From Vigna angularis (lineage: Eukaryota > Streptophyta > Magnoliopsida > Fabales > Fabaceae): a stretch of 64,000 nucleotides of DNA. The stretch lies in contig NC_068971.1 of the NCBI RefSeq assembly GCF_016808095.1, positions 7,762,501-7,826,500 of the forward strand. The letters run 5' to 3'. Numbering within the stretch: position 1 is the first letter of the stretch; every line of letters starts with the position of its first letter. The position numbers and the translations under genes are program-made. The notes under the pieces are model-generated. The model was not told the DNA's origin and did no database searches. It saw only the letters and a program-made list of their open reading frames with translations. Positions 1-10,789 of the stretch are shown here, piece after piece.

Positions 1-2
1 GA

Positions 3-285
3 ATAATCGATTAAAGCTTGTTTTAATCGATTACATAATCGATTAATCTTGAGATTAATCGATTAAAATAGTCCGTTGGGTCAGAGTTGAAGACTAGCCG
101 TTGCACTGGAATAATCGATTAAAGCCTAAAATAATCGATTAGTTAATCGATTAAACCCGAGAATAATCGATTAAACCCGAGAATAATCGATTAACACTAG
201 CCGTTGGGGGTTTCAGATTTGAAAAACTAGCCGTTGTACTCAGTTTAATCGATTAATACTTGGTTTAATCGATTAAAACAGTCAG
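3..285. promoter_or_regulatory. Array of TAATCGATTA palindromes upstream of the LTR TATA box
   Basis: About ten near-identical 10-bp palindromes, 10-60 bp apart, sit directly upstream of the TATA box at 327. The same motif recurs in the 3' region of the copia element near 38.85-39.2 kb and in the LTRs at 41.77-41.95 and 44.95-45.19 kb. A role as a transcription-factor site in the LTR promoter is inferred. Confidence 0.5.
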
Positions 286-326
286 ATGGCTCATTTTCGA
301 AGAATGGAAGAGCCTTTGGATGAGTC

Positions 327-334
327 TATAAATA
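327..334 (+). promoter_or_regulatory. TATA box of the copia-type LTR
   Basis: TATAAATA lies downstream of the palindrome array and about 850 bp before the LTR end, as expected for the U3/R boundary of a plant LTR. Confidence 0.5.
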
Positions 335-486
335 GACTCTCATTTCCTCTCAAGCAAAAATAACTAGAGACACAGAAACTCTTCCCTTGTGCTCAAAATA
401 CTCAGAAATTCTTGAGACTTGTGTGTTCTTGTTCGGCTTGTGAAACTCTTGTCTGTGGAGCTAGTGAAGTGCTGCTACGGTGACAG

Positions 487-1006
487 AGGAAATAGCCGGT
501 TCATCCTTGGTGTGTCTAAGGAGGTGTTCGGAATCCTTCGTGAAGTATTCGGAGGAGGTGTTCATCCTTTGTGAAGACTCAAAGGAGGTGTAGTTTCATC
601 TCTTGTGGTATCAAGAAAGGTGTTTTCTAAACTCTTACAAATTGTATCTTTGTGATTGTAGTTTGTAATTGTTTTGTGTTAGTGAAAATGTTTATCTTGT
701 TTGAGATAAACGACTGGACGTAGGATTGGTAAGATCCGAACCAGGAAATAGCCGGTTCATCCTTGGTGTGTCTAAGGAGGTGTTCGGAAGAGAATCATCC
801 TTCGTGAAGTATTCGGAGGAGGTGTTCATCCTTTGTGAAGACTCAAAGGAGGTGTAGTTTCATCTCTTGTGGTATCAAGAGAGGTGTTTTCTAAACTCTT
901 ACAAATTGTATCTTTGTGATTGTAGTTTGTAATTGTTTTGTGTTAGTGAAAATGTTTATCTTGTTTGAGATAAACGACTGGACGTAGGATTGGTAAGATC
1001 CGAACC
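487..1006 (+). repeat. 256-bp tandem duplication inside the LTR
   Basis: Two copies, 487-742 and 743-1006, are nearly identical. Each begins AGGAAATAGCCGG and runs to GATCCGAACC. The second has an 8-bp insertion near 788. The duplication doubles the post-TATA part of the LTR. Confidence 0.85.
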
Positions 1007-1178
1007 AGGATAAAATCATCTGTGCAAATTTCTCTCAACCTTACTCTTGCTTTATTTGTCTTTGTTAATTGCTAAGTAAGTTTAATTGAGTAGAAATTAA
1101 AAGGCACACGTTCGTATTAAAAACTCTCTTGGTTTGTTATTCCACGCTAACCATTCCGCTGCAGCCGCTCCTGACAAT

Positions 1179-1862
1179 AATTTCTTCCCAATAATTTCTT
1201 CCTAATAAATCCTCCCATAAAACAAAATACATCAGTAATAACCAACAAAGGAATGAACTTTATCCCAGAATTATCTATTTCCATGGCAATATATAACGCA
1301 TGGCAGAGGCTTTCCATTGGGACTGACAATTGGCATGTAATGATTGCAAGCTCGGCGTGAAGCTCGAAGGGAGAGGGAGAAGGACTTCAAGATATGGCTG
1401 CAGGGGACGGCCGTGGGAAGGAAGGGGCGGCTCGCGATCATGGATAGGTGTTCGGCGCCGGAGGTGGCGCCAGAGGTGGTTGTGGTAGAACCCGAGGGAG
1501 AAAGAGAGAGAAGAACTGGAAAATATTGACTAGTGTTAGAAGAAAAAAAATATGTGGCACACCACCGTTAGCCACATCAGCTGGTTTTTAACAGTGTTAG
1601 TTTTTGAGGACCAAAAATTAAGGTTTCCTTAAGAAGGAGGACTAAAATGTACCTTAACTTAAAAGAGGGACTAAAAAGCAAATTCGCTTGATAGTTTAGG
1701 GACTAAAAACATATTTAAACCTTTTTTTTAATCATTTCAATCACCGAAAGATGTTTTGGTGTTTTTCTATTTCAATCACCGAAAGTTTCTTTGTCCATTT
1801 GTTTTCTTTTTCTTTTTCTTTTTAAACAAAAAGGTAGAAAAGAGTTTGAACCCATGTCCTTC
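1179..1862. other. Intergenic; one terminus of a Mutator-type repeat
   Basis: No gene recognised. 1344-1529 is GC-rich and open for 61 codons but matches nothing I know. 1560-1722 is a degenerate repeat end rich in GGGACTAAAAA and finishing GACTAAAAACATATTTAA. It is the inverted counterpart of the sequence at 27412-27440. Such ends are common in legume Mutator-like elements, and the partner end was not found. Confidence 0.35.
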
Positions 1863-2098
1863 TGTAAGACTCATGAAAATTATTTATAATAGTAAATTTT
1901 AGCATTTTATTAGTAATAATGATTTTAATTGATAGAAAAAAGAAAATTATGATAGAAAAATTTAAATTGTTGATATAAAATTATAGTAATTCTAGAAGGA
2001 GAAGTTCCAATTTTTGATAACTTATTTAGGATTTTTTTTAGAAAATCGTTTAGTAAAAAGTAAAAAGTGAATAGTAAAAAAAAATTGAAAGGATAAGA
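1863..2098 (+). repeat. Gy1 5' LTR remnant
   Basis: Begins TGTAAGACTCATGAAAA and matches the first ~240 bp of the 3' LTR that starts at 3267. The match stops at GGATAAGA, where integrase sequence begins. Confidence 0.8.
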
Positions 2099-3221
2099 TA
2101 CCAGAGGCAAAAGTGGAACACCAAAGGCCTGGAGGAATGCTACAACAATTACACATACCAGAGTGGAAATGGGATAGCATTGCTATGAATTTTTTTACCC
2201 ATTTACCACGAACAATGAGGGGTAATGATGCCATCTGGGTCATCATTGATCGATTGACAAAAAGTACTCACTTCTTGGTAATAAATCTGAGAATGTCAAT
2301 GATTAAGCTGACACAATTGTACATAAAAGAAATAGTGAGATTGCACGGTATACCTTCTAGCATTGTGTCAGACAGAGACCCAAGATTTACTTCTAGATTC
2401 TGGAAAACCCTACAGGAAGCTATGGGCAGCAAATTACGAATGAGTTCCGCATATCATCTCCAAACTGATGGACAATCTGAAAGAACTATCTAGTCATTAG
2501 AAGACCTGTTGAGAACTTGTGTATTAGATCATCTTGGTAGTTGGGATGAAATACTTCCTCTTGTGGAATTTACCTATAACAACAGTTTCCAAGCAAGCAT
2601 AGGTATGACACCTTATGAGGCTCTGTATGGAAGACAATGTCAAACTCCGTTGTGCTGGTATCAGGATGGTGAATCCGTTTTAATAGGACCTGAGCTACTA
2701 CAACAAACCACCAACAAAGTAAAATTGATACGGGAAAGAATGAAGGCTTCTCAGAGTAGACAAAAATCTTATGCAGATCAAAGGAGGAGATCGTTAGAGT
2801 TTGCGGTTGGGGATCATGTTTTCCTGCGAGTAACTTCAACCACGGGTGTTGGAAGAGCCCTTCGCTCGAGGAAACTTTCTCCTAAGTTCATTGGTCCATA
2901 CCAAATTTTGAGACGAATTGGCCAATCGCTTACGAGATTGCGCTACCCCCTCAATTGGCCAATCTCCATTCAGTTTTTCATGTCTCCCAACTAAGAAAGT
3001 ATGTACCTGACCCTTCTCACATTATAGAAATAAAAGAGATTCAAATCTGAGAGGACCTCTTAGTAGAAGTACAACTTGTTTGTATAGAAGACACTAAAGC
3101 AAAGGAACTTAGAGGAAAAACTATCAATTTAGTCAGGGTAGTTTGGGATAGGAGAACAGGTGACTCAACATAGGAGTTAGAAGAACAAATGAAGCAATTA
3201 TACCCTCAACTATTTTCTTGA
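2099..3221 (+). pseudogene. Gy1 integrase fragment (Ty3/gypsy pol)
   Basis: Encodes the part of a gypsy polyprotein from just after the integrase zinc finger to the C-terminus. Recognisable parts are the catalytic-core block [12 protein letters not shown], the TDGQSERTI block with the catalytic glutamate, the [12 protein letters not shown] block and the C-terminal GDHVFLRV region. It lines up with the same region of the nearly intact Gy5 element. Damage seen: an in-frame stop near 2491, a frame change near 2925, and further stops near 3048 and 3172. It cannot make a working integrase. The N-terminal truncation coincides with the LTR fusion, so this is a deletion product rather than a separate insertion. 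Confidence 0.85.
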
Positions 3222-3251
3222 TGTATAGAATTTTCGAGGTCGAAAATTTTT

Positions 3252-3266
3252 TGTTGTTGGGGAGAA
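3252..3266 (+). other. Gy1 polypurine tract
   Basis: TTGTTGGGGAGAA lies immediately before the 3' LTR start TGTAAGAC. The same context precedes the Gy3 3' LTR at 25537. Confidence 0.7.
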
Positions 3267-5239
3267 TGTAAGACTCATGAAAAATATTTATAATAATAAA
3301 TTTTAGCATTTTATTAGTAATAATGATTTTAATGGATAGAAAATAGAAAATTATGATAGAAAAATTTAAATTGTTGATATAAAATTATAGTAATTCTAGA
3401 AGGAGAAGTTCAAATTTTTGATAACTTATTTAGGATTTTTTTAGAAAATCGTATAGTAAAAAGTAAAAAGTGAATAGTAAAAAATGAATAGTAAAAAAAA
3501 ATAAAAAATTGAAAGGATAAGAACTCCTACGTAGCATGGAAGGAGTTAGGATCAGATTTGGTCAAGTGGATGATTAAAATATTATTTTTATAACAATATT
3601 AAAATAATAAATAATATTAAAAAATTATTAAATAGTAAATTTTTTTTACCTATAAATAGCCATGGGAGGGAAGGGTATTCTGCACAAAGAGAAGAAGAAT
3701 CAAGTGAGAGCTTGAGAAATAGAGAAGAAAGACTTAGGGATAAATTTTTAGTTGCAAGAAGAGTAGAGGTTCTGAAGGATTTTCGGGGAAACAAATTTGG
3801 AGCAAGAGATGTCTGGAATAGAGGTAGGGGAGCTAACCTTTCTAAGCTTTTATATTATGATATAGTACTGTTTTATTACTATTCATGTCTTAAAATTCTA
3901 TGTGAATACTGTTAATGCTTACTGTACATCTATCTATATTGAATTTCTGTGTTAATATTATATGTTGTTGTTTTGAATCTGTAAATAAGAAATTTGTTAA
4001 AACGAGTTGAGGAACACTTTGGCTAAGGAAAGACTTGGTACTTAAGTTGTCCATTGTGACACACCTCTCTTTCCTGGAAGTCTACTCGACAAGTTTTTAA
4101 CATAAATCTTGTTGAACAGATTATGTACTGTTAAACTATTGTGCAATATATCTCGTTGGAATGAATTCATCTTATTGTGGTAGATACAAAATTATGAATT
4201 ATAATTCTGATGGTAGGATAGAGGAATCTTAAAAATCGGACTTGGTACATCCCTGATCATAGAGCAACCCTGGTCCAATCTAGTAAGTTGTGACTAGTCA
4301 TATGTACTGGCGTTTATGGTGAGTTTGATTTGTCAAACATTTGATTCTTCTCCGGTGACCATTTATGGTGATATTTTAGTATTGTTAATTTATTTTGTGA
4401 TATATTCATTTTGTATGATTTCTGCGATGATTGGATTTTATTGATTTTATGCATCTGAATATGATATTATTATGGGGAGATTTTGTAAGGGTATAATGTG
4501 AGTTGAGGAATATGAGCATGGTATGAGTCTCGTGGAGAGATTCAGTAATGATATGATATTTGTGTATATGTTGATGTTGAGGGTCCTCTTGTTGGAGGTT
4601 ATCCTGATACTCTAATAATCATCCAGTCTCAAGTAGAGAAGGATGAATTATGTGGTGAGAGGGGTAGAAAGTCCTGGTCTATGTGCCAGTTTTGGACATA
4701 GTGTTGAGGACTAACCTTGTGAATGGTACGAAGTATTTTGGAAGTGTATTTGTAAGAAGAAGAAGAAGTCATCACAAGTGCATAACCTCCCGTGACCGCT
4801 CATCAACGCATCATCCGGATGAGTGTCTATTGGGTATTGTGGGACGAGTGTCTAATAGGAATTGTGGTATGATGGTATGACGGTGTCAGACATAATTATT
4901 ATATGATGTTTATATCAAAGTAATTATGCATGTTTTATAAATGATTTGTTGCATGTTAGCTCACCCTACTTGTTTGTGTTTGTGTTTATAATTCGTTATA
5001 CGGGAGCAGATGAAGGAATGTCGTCTGATCCAGTGCCGATGAAGAAAGAAATTGAAGAATAAATTAGAAGAATTTGAGTTTTATTTATGAGTTTGTAGTT
5101 GAAATCTAAGTTTAAAACATATTTATAGATATATATCAACCACAAATTTTTAAGTGTGAGATTATGAGATGTTACCGTAAATGTAATGTTACAATATATA
5201 AATTATGCATTATCAAGTGTGAGATTATGTGATGTTACA
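3267..5239 (+). repeat. Gy1 3' LTR
   Basis: Starts TGTAAGACTC and ends GATGTTACA. TATA box TATAAATA at 3651-3658. Region 4320-4560 contains a stretch missing from the Gy3 LTRs, which explains the extra length. A short hairpin (TATAA-TTCG-TTATA, 4987-5000) matches one in Gy2 and Gy3. Confidence 0.85.
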
Positions 5240-6100
5240 CCTTCCATGTCCTTGAAATCAACACAATTTTCTACCATTTAAGCTACCAAAATTTCTTATT
5301 TTACTTTTCACATTTTATTTTTACATAAACTTATTAATTATATTTTCTATTTATAAAGAAAAATTTATCACTACTAGTAATAAAATTGTTACTATTTATT
5401 AATGTGAATATTTTTCATAGATCTTACAAAATTAGTAGTTTATCTTCATGAAGGTTTGATACTTTGACTATTGTGTGACTTCCCTTGTTTGGTTTCTTCT
5501 TTTATTTACTTTGCTTAACATTTGAATATCTTTACCGGGTTATAAAATGGATTAAAAATAACTAAAATCATACCGTTTCATTAATTTTAGTCAAAGAACA
5601 AAATTTATATAATTACAAAATGCAGTTAAATTTTATGCAAAAAAATTAATCTTAATTATTTCTTAAAACTCTTTATACCAGTAACAGTTACAGCAAGTGA
5701 TATTAATAAATACTGTATTTAACGGATAAAAGCAAGGGAAAGTTTGAACAATGACAAAAATAATCATATTGAACAGGAATTTTTAATGTACGTTACTCAT
5801 CAAAATTTTAGTGTACATATAATGTCATGTTTAATATTTTTAATTATAGGTTAGATTTCATAAAGTAAGAAAACGTTTTATGGCTGTTGAAAGAAAATAA
5901 TTTGAATGACAAAATTAGTTTCCTTATTCTTCAAAATATTCAATTGCTATGTGTGGCTGAAGATGAGAGAGAAATAAATATAATAATCTATTATTTTAAA
6001 TTAAAAATAAAAATTATCAAAATATTTCTGTATTTAAAAATATGTCTTTTATTTATGATCCCATATATATATATATATATGTTTAAATACGTTAACGAAC

Positions 6101-6184
<84 letters not shown>

Positions 6185-6341
6185 AAGTTGTGGAGAAGAG
6201 ACAATTAAGGTTTTCATGAACTATTGGGTTACCATCTTGAACCAGTCTCTCATTAATATTATCAAATTTATTAATATTCTTAAATAATTCCATAATAAAT
6301 TATTTATTGATGGTAAAAATCTTATGTTATTCCAGAAAGAA
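5240..6341. other. AT-rich intergenic DNA with an (AT)n microsatellite
   Basis: No coding sequence supported. Short open frames across 5887-6293 are products of the dinucleotide repeat. The (AT)n tract runs 6103-6178, with a shorter one at 6063-6080. Confidence 0.7.
6103..6178. repeat. (AT)n microsatellite
   Basis: About 38 uninterrupted AT dinucleotides. Confidence 0.95.
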
Positions 6342-6852
6342 AATTTGAGATAAATGATTTTCTATAATTAAAATTAATTTTATTAATAAAATTTGAATGA
6401 ATTAATTAATTAGTTAGCACAAAAATTAAAAGAGTAATAAAATATCAATAATTGATGGTGACAAAATATAATACTATAAAAAAATTTGGAATAAAAGTTT
6501 CTCTATAATACAAATTATTTTTATCTTAAAAGTTAAATGAATGATTGAATTAATTAAAACAAAAATTAAAAGAATAATGAAAACTCAATAATTAATACTG
6601 AAAAACATCTTATATTATAATAAAAAATTTGACATAAATGTTTTAAATGAAATTTAAATAAATAAATAAATAATTACTAAAAAAAGTAATAAAATATCAG
6701 TAATTAATGTTGAGACAATATTATACTATAAAAAAGAAATTTGAGATAAATGTTTTTCTATAATTAAAATTATTTTAATCAATAAAAGTTAAATGAATTA
6801 ATTAATAATTTGAATTAATTAATAATTAACATTGTTAGCATAAAACTGAAGA
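6342..6852 (+). repeat. Four degenerate AT-rich repeats of about 110-145 bp
   Basis: Copies start near 6342, 6483, 6628 and 6739. Each has the block order ATTTGAGATAAATG, CTATAATTAAAATTATTTT, AATGAATTAATTAA, AAAATTAAAAGAGTAATAAAA and TCAATAATTAATG. The same family occurs in both orientations upstream of the second S-protein homologue (50.56-51.44 kb). Confidence 0.65.
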
Positions 6853-6879
6853 GAAAAAGTTTTGATCATGTCTCAAAGT

Positions 6880-7425
6880 CAAGTCTTAGGTGCTCTTGTT
6901 AAAAGAAGATTTTAATGAAGACTTGTTTTGTGTTAAAGTTTTTGTAATTTAGTAGATTTATGTATAGAATGTGGTTTATCTTTGATTCTATGTGTTGTTT
7001 GTTTTAGGTTGCGTTAAAATTCATTTTAAATAAGAAAACCTCATTTGAAGATAATAAATTATAAAATTATAATAATTGATTATTACTAATCAATTATGAC
7101 TTGCCATAATTGATTATCAAGAGCAATTATGAGAATTTTTACAAGCAAATTTTTAACCGTTATGCATTCATTAAATGCATAATCGATTACCATCAGCGGC
7201 TAATCACTATCACATGTTAATTAGCTCACAACTGATTTTTGGAGGTATCTTTGATTTAGATTTCTATAAATTAGAGTGAGACTCTCATTCTAAAATACGA
7301 AATACAAAATACGTTTATTTCGAAAATCATATTTGCTTTGCTATGTGCTTAGATAAGTGTGTTCTAAGATTTGTGTAACCCTTGTTTTGTGGCTTTGAGA
7401 ACTTGTTAGCATAGAGCGAGAACTT
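6880..7425 (+). promoter_or_regulatory. Promoter region of S-protein homologue 1, resembling a copia LTR
   Basis: Contains ATAATTGATTATTA, ATAATTGATTATC and ATAATCGATTACC motifs (7068-7189), then a TATA-like box (CTATAAATTAGAG, about 7263-7275) and GACTCTCATT. This order matches the palindrome array, TATA box and GACTCTCATT of the LTR at 1-350. The gene's ATG follows about 165 bp after the TATA-like box. Derivation from an LTR is inferred. Confidence 0.4.
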
Positions 7426-7429
7426 TGCA

Positions 7430-7798
7430 ATGTCTGTGTTCACGAAAATCGTTCTATTGTTGTGCATGCTCACGTTGGCATGTGCTCATGTTGTGGAGAT
7501 TACGAATAGTTTGGAGGGAAAAGAAAATCTAAACATTCACTGCAAATCAAAAGATGATGATCTTGGATTCCACCTTCTCGCTGTTAACCAAAGCTTCCAA
7601 TGGAGTTTTGGACCTAACTTTCTTATGAATACACTGTACTTTTGTTCGTTTCAATGGGGAAACGGCCTTTTGCTGTATTTTGATGCATACGATCAACATA
7701 GAGATATCAAAATATGTGTCGACTGCCATTGGTATATTAAGAAAGATGGACCATGTAGATACGAATCAGGCATTCGCAAATGCTATAAATGGAACTGA
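7430..7798 (+). CDS. Plant S-protein homologue (self-incompatibility S1 family), copy 1
   Basis: A 122-residue secreted protein of the plant self-incompatibility S1 (SPH) family. Residues 1-19 form a hydrophobic signal peptide. The mature part begins near VEITNSLEG and holds family motifs: HCKSKDDDLGFH, the tryptophan-rich FQWSF, FCSFQWG, the FDAYD...RDI block, CVDCHWYI and KDGPCRY. It has six cysteines after the signal peptide, including a CxxC pair. Length and motif order fit the family's usual 110-140 residues. S1-type proteins are small cysteine-containing secreted ligands; Papaver PrsS is the known self-incompatibility determinant. Most homologues, probably including this one, have unknown roles. 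The gene is intronless, as is typical. Its coding sequence is close to that of the copy at 51559, but the promoters differ completely. Confidence 0.85.
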   Translation: MSVFTKIVLLLCMLTLACAHVVEITNSLEGKENLNIHCKSKDDDLGFHLLAVNQSFQWSFGPNFLMNTLYFCSFQWGNGLLLYFDAYDQHRDIKICVDCHWYIKKDGPCRYESGIRKCYKWN

Positions 7799-8025
7799 TG
7801 TGTTTCATTTGAACTATGTACCCTTTTATAAAGAAAAATAATAAACCTACACTTCTATTTCATGGATATTTGTTTTATATTTCTAGTTACAGTTATTTAA
7901 TTTTTGAATTACTAGAAGTATATAATTTTATCAGGAATGGAAGATGTAATCTAATTTAAGAATAATGATGAAGAGAACGATAAAGGTAATAGGAACAAAT
8001 ATAATGATGATGAAGATGAACAAAG
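7799..8025. other. 3' flank of S-protein homologue 1
   Basis: Shares about 100 bp after the stop codon with the 3' flank of the second copy (51970-52087), including TTTAATTTTTGAATTACTAGA. An AATAATAAA polyadenylation-type signal lies about 40 bp past the stop. Confidence 0.6.
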
Positions 8026-8429
8026 TGTAACATCCCAAATTCTCACATTAATGTAACAACCCAACTTTTTACATTAATGTAACATCCCAAATTTTCACAT
8101 TGATAATTAACATTACATTTACGGTAACATTCCGTAATCTCACCCTTTAAAATTTCCTAGTTAATATAAGTCTATACATGTAAAAAGATTCTAATTATAG
8201 TTCTTCTACTCCTCCCTTTCCTTGGCACTATGTGAGGCGACATTCCTTCATCTGCTCCCGTATAACGAATTATACGATCATCGCACATACCCAAACACAA
8301 AACACAAACAAGTAGGGTGAGCTAACATGCAACAAATCATTTATAAGACATGCACAATTACTTCGATACAAACATCATATAATAATTATGTCAGACACCC
8401 TCATACCATCGTACCACAATTCCTATTGA

Positions 8430-8770
8430 ACACTCGTCCCACAATACCCAATAAACACCAAAATACCCAATAAACAACAAAATACCCAATGGACACTCAT
8501 TCCATAATACCCAATAAACACTCATTGAACACTCGTCCCACAATACCCAATAAACACCAAAATACCCAATAAACACCAAAATACCCAATAGACACTCATT
8601 CCATAATACCCAATAAACACTCATTGAACACTCGTCCCACAATACCCAATAAACACCAAAATACCCAATAAACACCACTATACCCAATAGACACTCATTC
8701 CACAATACCCAATAGGCACTTATCCCAACGATATTCAATAGGCACTTATCCCAACGATATTCCATAGGCA
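8430..8770. repeat. Minisatellite of ACCCAATA-rich units in the Gy2 LTR
   Basis: About three ~120-bp higher-order units built from ACACTCGTCCCACAATACCC-like and AACACCAAAATACCC-like blocks. The single-copy equivalent appears in the LTRs of Gy1 (near 4820) and Gy3 (near 12130). Confidence 0.8.
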
Positions 8771-8822
8771 CTTATCCCAACGATATGTTGATGAGCGATA
8801 CAACGGAAGGTTTTTCACTTGT

Positions 8823-9030
8823 GATGTCATTCTTAGTCCCCTCACTATGTCCAAAACCGGCACATAGACCAGGACATTCTGCCCTCCATACCATTCATAA
8901 TGTTAGTCCCCTCACTATGTCCTAAACCGGCACATAGACCAGGACATTCTGCCCTCCATACCATTCACAAGGTTAGTCCCCTCACTATGTCCTAAACCGG
9001 CACATAGACCAGGACCTCCTGCCCCTCTCA
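8823..9030. repeat. Three ~67-bp tandem repeats in the Gy2 LTR
   Basis: Each unit begins TTAGTCCCCTCACTATGTCC and includes CGGCACATAGACCAGGAC. Gy1 and Gy3 have a single copy of this block. Confidence 0.85.
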
Positions 9031-10279
9031 CCACATAATTCATCATTCTCTACTTGAGACTGATTGATTATTAGAGTATCAGGATAACCTCCAACTTCAT
9101 GACCCTCAACATCAACATATACGCACATACCATGTCATTACAGAATCTCTCCACGAAACTCATACAATGCTCACATTCCTTAACTCATATTATACCATTA
9201 CGAAATCTACCCATAATCCTCATACACATACCATGACATTACAGAATCTCTCCGCGAGACTCATACCATACTCACATTCCTCGACTCATATTATACCCTT
9301 ACGACATTTCCCCATAATACTCATACATGTTCAGATGCATAAAATCAAATCAAATAAACTTCAATCATTTCAGAAATCATACAAACTGAATATATTCCAA
9401 CAAGATATATTACATGATAATTTAACAGTACATAATCTGTACACAAGATTTAAGTTAAAAACTTGTCGAGGAGACTTCCAGGAAAGAGAGGTGCGTCACA
9501 ATGGACAACTTAAGTACCAAGTCTTTCCTTAGCCAAAGTGTTCCTCAACTAGTTTTTAACAAATTTCTTATTAACAGATTCAAAACAACAGCATATAATA
9601 TTTACACCGAATATCAATATAGATAAACATACAGTAAGCATTAACAATATTCATACATAATTTCAAGACATGAATAGTAATAAAAGAGTACTAAATCATA
9701 ATATAAAAGCTTAGAAAGATTAGCTCCCCTACCTCTATTCCAGATTCCTCTTGATCTGAATTTATTTCCCCGAAACCCTTCAGAACCTCTACTCTTCTTG
9801 CAACTAAAAATTTCTCCCTAGCTCTTTCTTCTCTATTTCTCAAGCTCTCACTTGATTCCTCTTTTCTTGGTGCAAAATACCATTCCCTCCCATGGCTATT
9901 TATAGTAAAAAAAAATTTACTATTCCTTAATATTTTAATATTATTTATTATTTTAATATTATTTAAAAATAATATTTCAATCATTTTCTCACCAAATCTG
10001 ATCCTAATTTCTACCTACTACTTTCTTCCATGCTAAGAAATCCTCATGCTGAAAATTTATTTTTACTATTCACTTTTTACTATTCACTTTTTACTATTTA
10101 CTATTCACTTTTTACTATTCAATTTAAAAAATTTACTAAATAAGTTACCAAAAATTTGAACCTCTCCTTCTAAAATTACTATAATTTTATATCCAAAATT
10201 TACATTTTTCTATCCACTAAAATTATTATTACTAATAAAATGCTAAAATTTACTATAAATATTTTTCATGGGTCTTACA

Positions 10280-10789
10280 CAAAGACAATACAATTAGTAA
10301 ATAAATTTAAAATAATAGAAAAAAATTGTAGCGATTAAAAAAATTAACGGTAATACAAATATTTCTAACCTTATATTTAACTGTTACAAAATAATGGCTA
10401 GTAAAAAATATTTTATTAATACATAATGACAAAATCATAAAAAATATAGAATATTGATTCTTTAGCCTGAATAAAATTTTATTTTGTTTAAAAATCTGAT
10501 AAAATACAAACATATTTTCTTTGTTTAACATGATCAAATTATAAGAGAAAAAAAAATGAAAACACAAATATAAAGTGAAAGATTAAGTTGGGAAAATAAA
10601 GAAGAAAAATGAAAGTACCTAGAAAAAGAAAAGAAAATAATAGAGGCAACATCACATGTTCTGAGATTTATCTAATAATTACCAAAAAAGAATTGGAATT
10701 AACAATAAAATTTTATCAACAAAATAAAGTCATTGGTAAATTAGATTAATTAATGAATTTTACCTACGAATTCTTTTCATAATATATAT
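10280..10789. other. AT-rich intergenic DNA, paralogue of 50210-50430
   Basis: No gene. 10545-10745 matches 50215-50420, including CACATGTTCTGAGATTTAT and ATAAAATTTTATCAAC. It is the left flank of the Gy3 insertion. Confidence 0.65.

Larger units (their letters stand above)
1..1178 (+). repeat. Ty1/copia-type LTR, 3' portion (cut by window edge)
   Basis: The first 290 bases carry about ten copies of the palindrome TAATCGATTA. A TATA box (TATAAATA, 327-334) follows, then a long transcribed-looking stretch. The end, near 1178, has the CCGCTGC...CTCCTGACA pattern seen at the ends of the copia LTRs at 33.9 and 39.9 kb. No primer-binding site follows, so this is a solo or truncated LTR. The 5' end lies outside the window, so no target duplication can be tested. 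Confidence 0.55.
1863..5239 (+). mobile_element. Gy1: internally deleted Ty3/gypsy chromovirus-like element
   Basis: The element is bounded by TG...CA ends and a 5-bp target duplication CCTTC (1858-1862 and 5240-5244). The 5' LTR is cut after about 236 bp (around 2098) and fused directly to the integrase part of pol. The remaining LTR, primer site, leader, gag, protease, RT and RNase H are missing. The 3' LTR (3267-5239) is full length, about 1.97 kb. It belongs to the same LTR family as Gy2 and Gy3. Confidence 0.85.
8026..10279 (-). mobile_element. Gy2: solo gypsy LTR
   Basis: A minus-strand LTR of the Gy1/Gy3 family, without internal sequence. It has a 5-bp target duplication CAAAG (8021-8025 and 10280-10284). 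Read on the minus strand it begins TGTAAGACCCATG and ends GGATGTTACA. TATA box at 9897-9904 (complement). The solo state implies LTR-LTR recombination. The terminal ~26 bp is repeated three times (8026, 8052, 8079). Confidence 0.85.

Noticed and set aside
1344..1529. GC-rich 61-codon frame
   Set aside because: Composition differs from the surroundings, but there is no domain, no promoter and no match I recognise.
5887..6293. ~100-codon frames with Tyr-Ile repeats
   Set aside because: Artefact of the (AT)n microsatellite.
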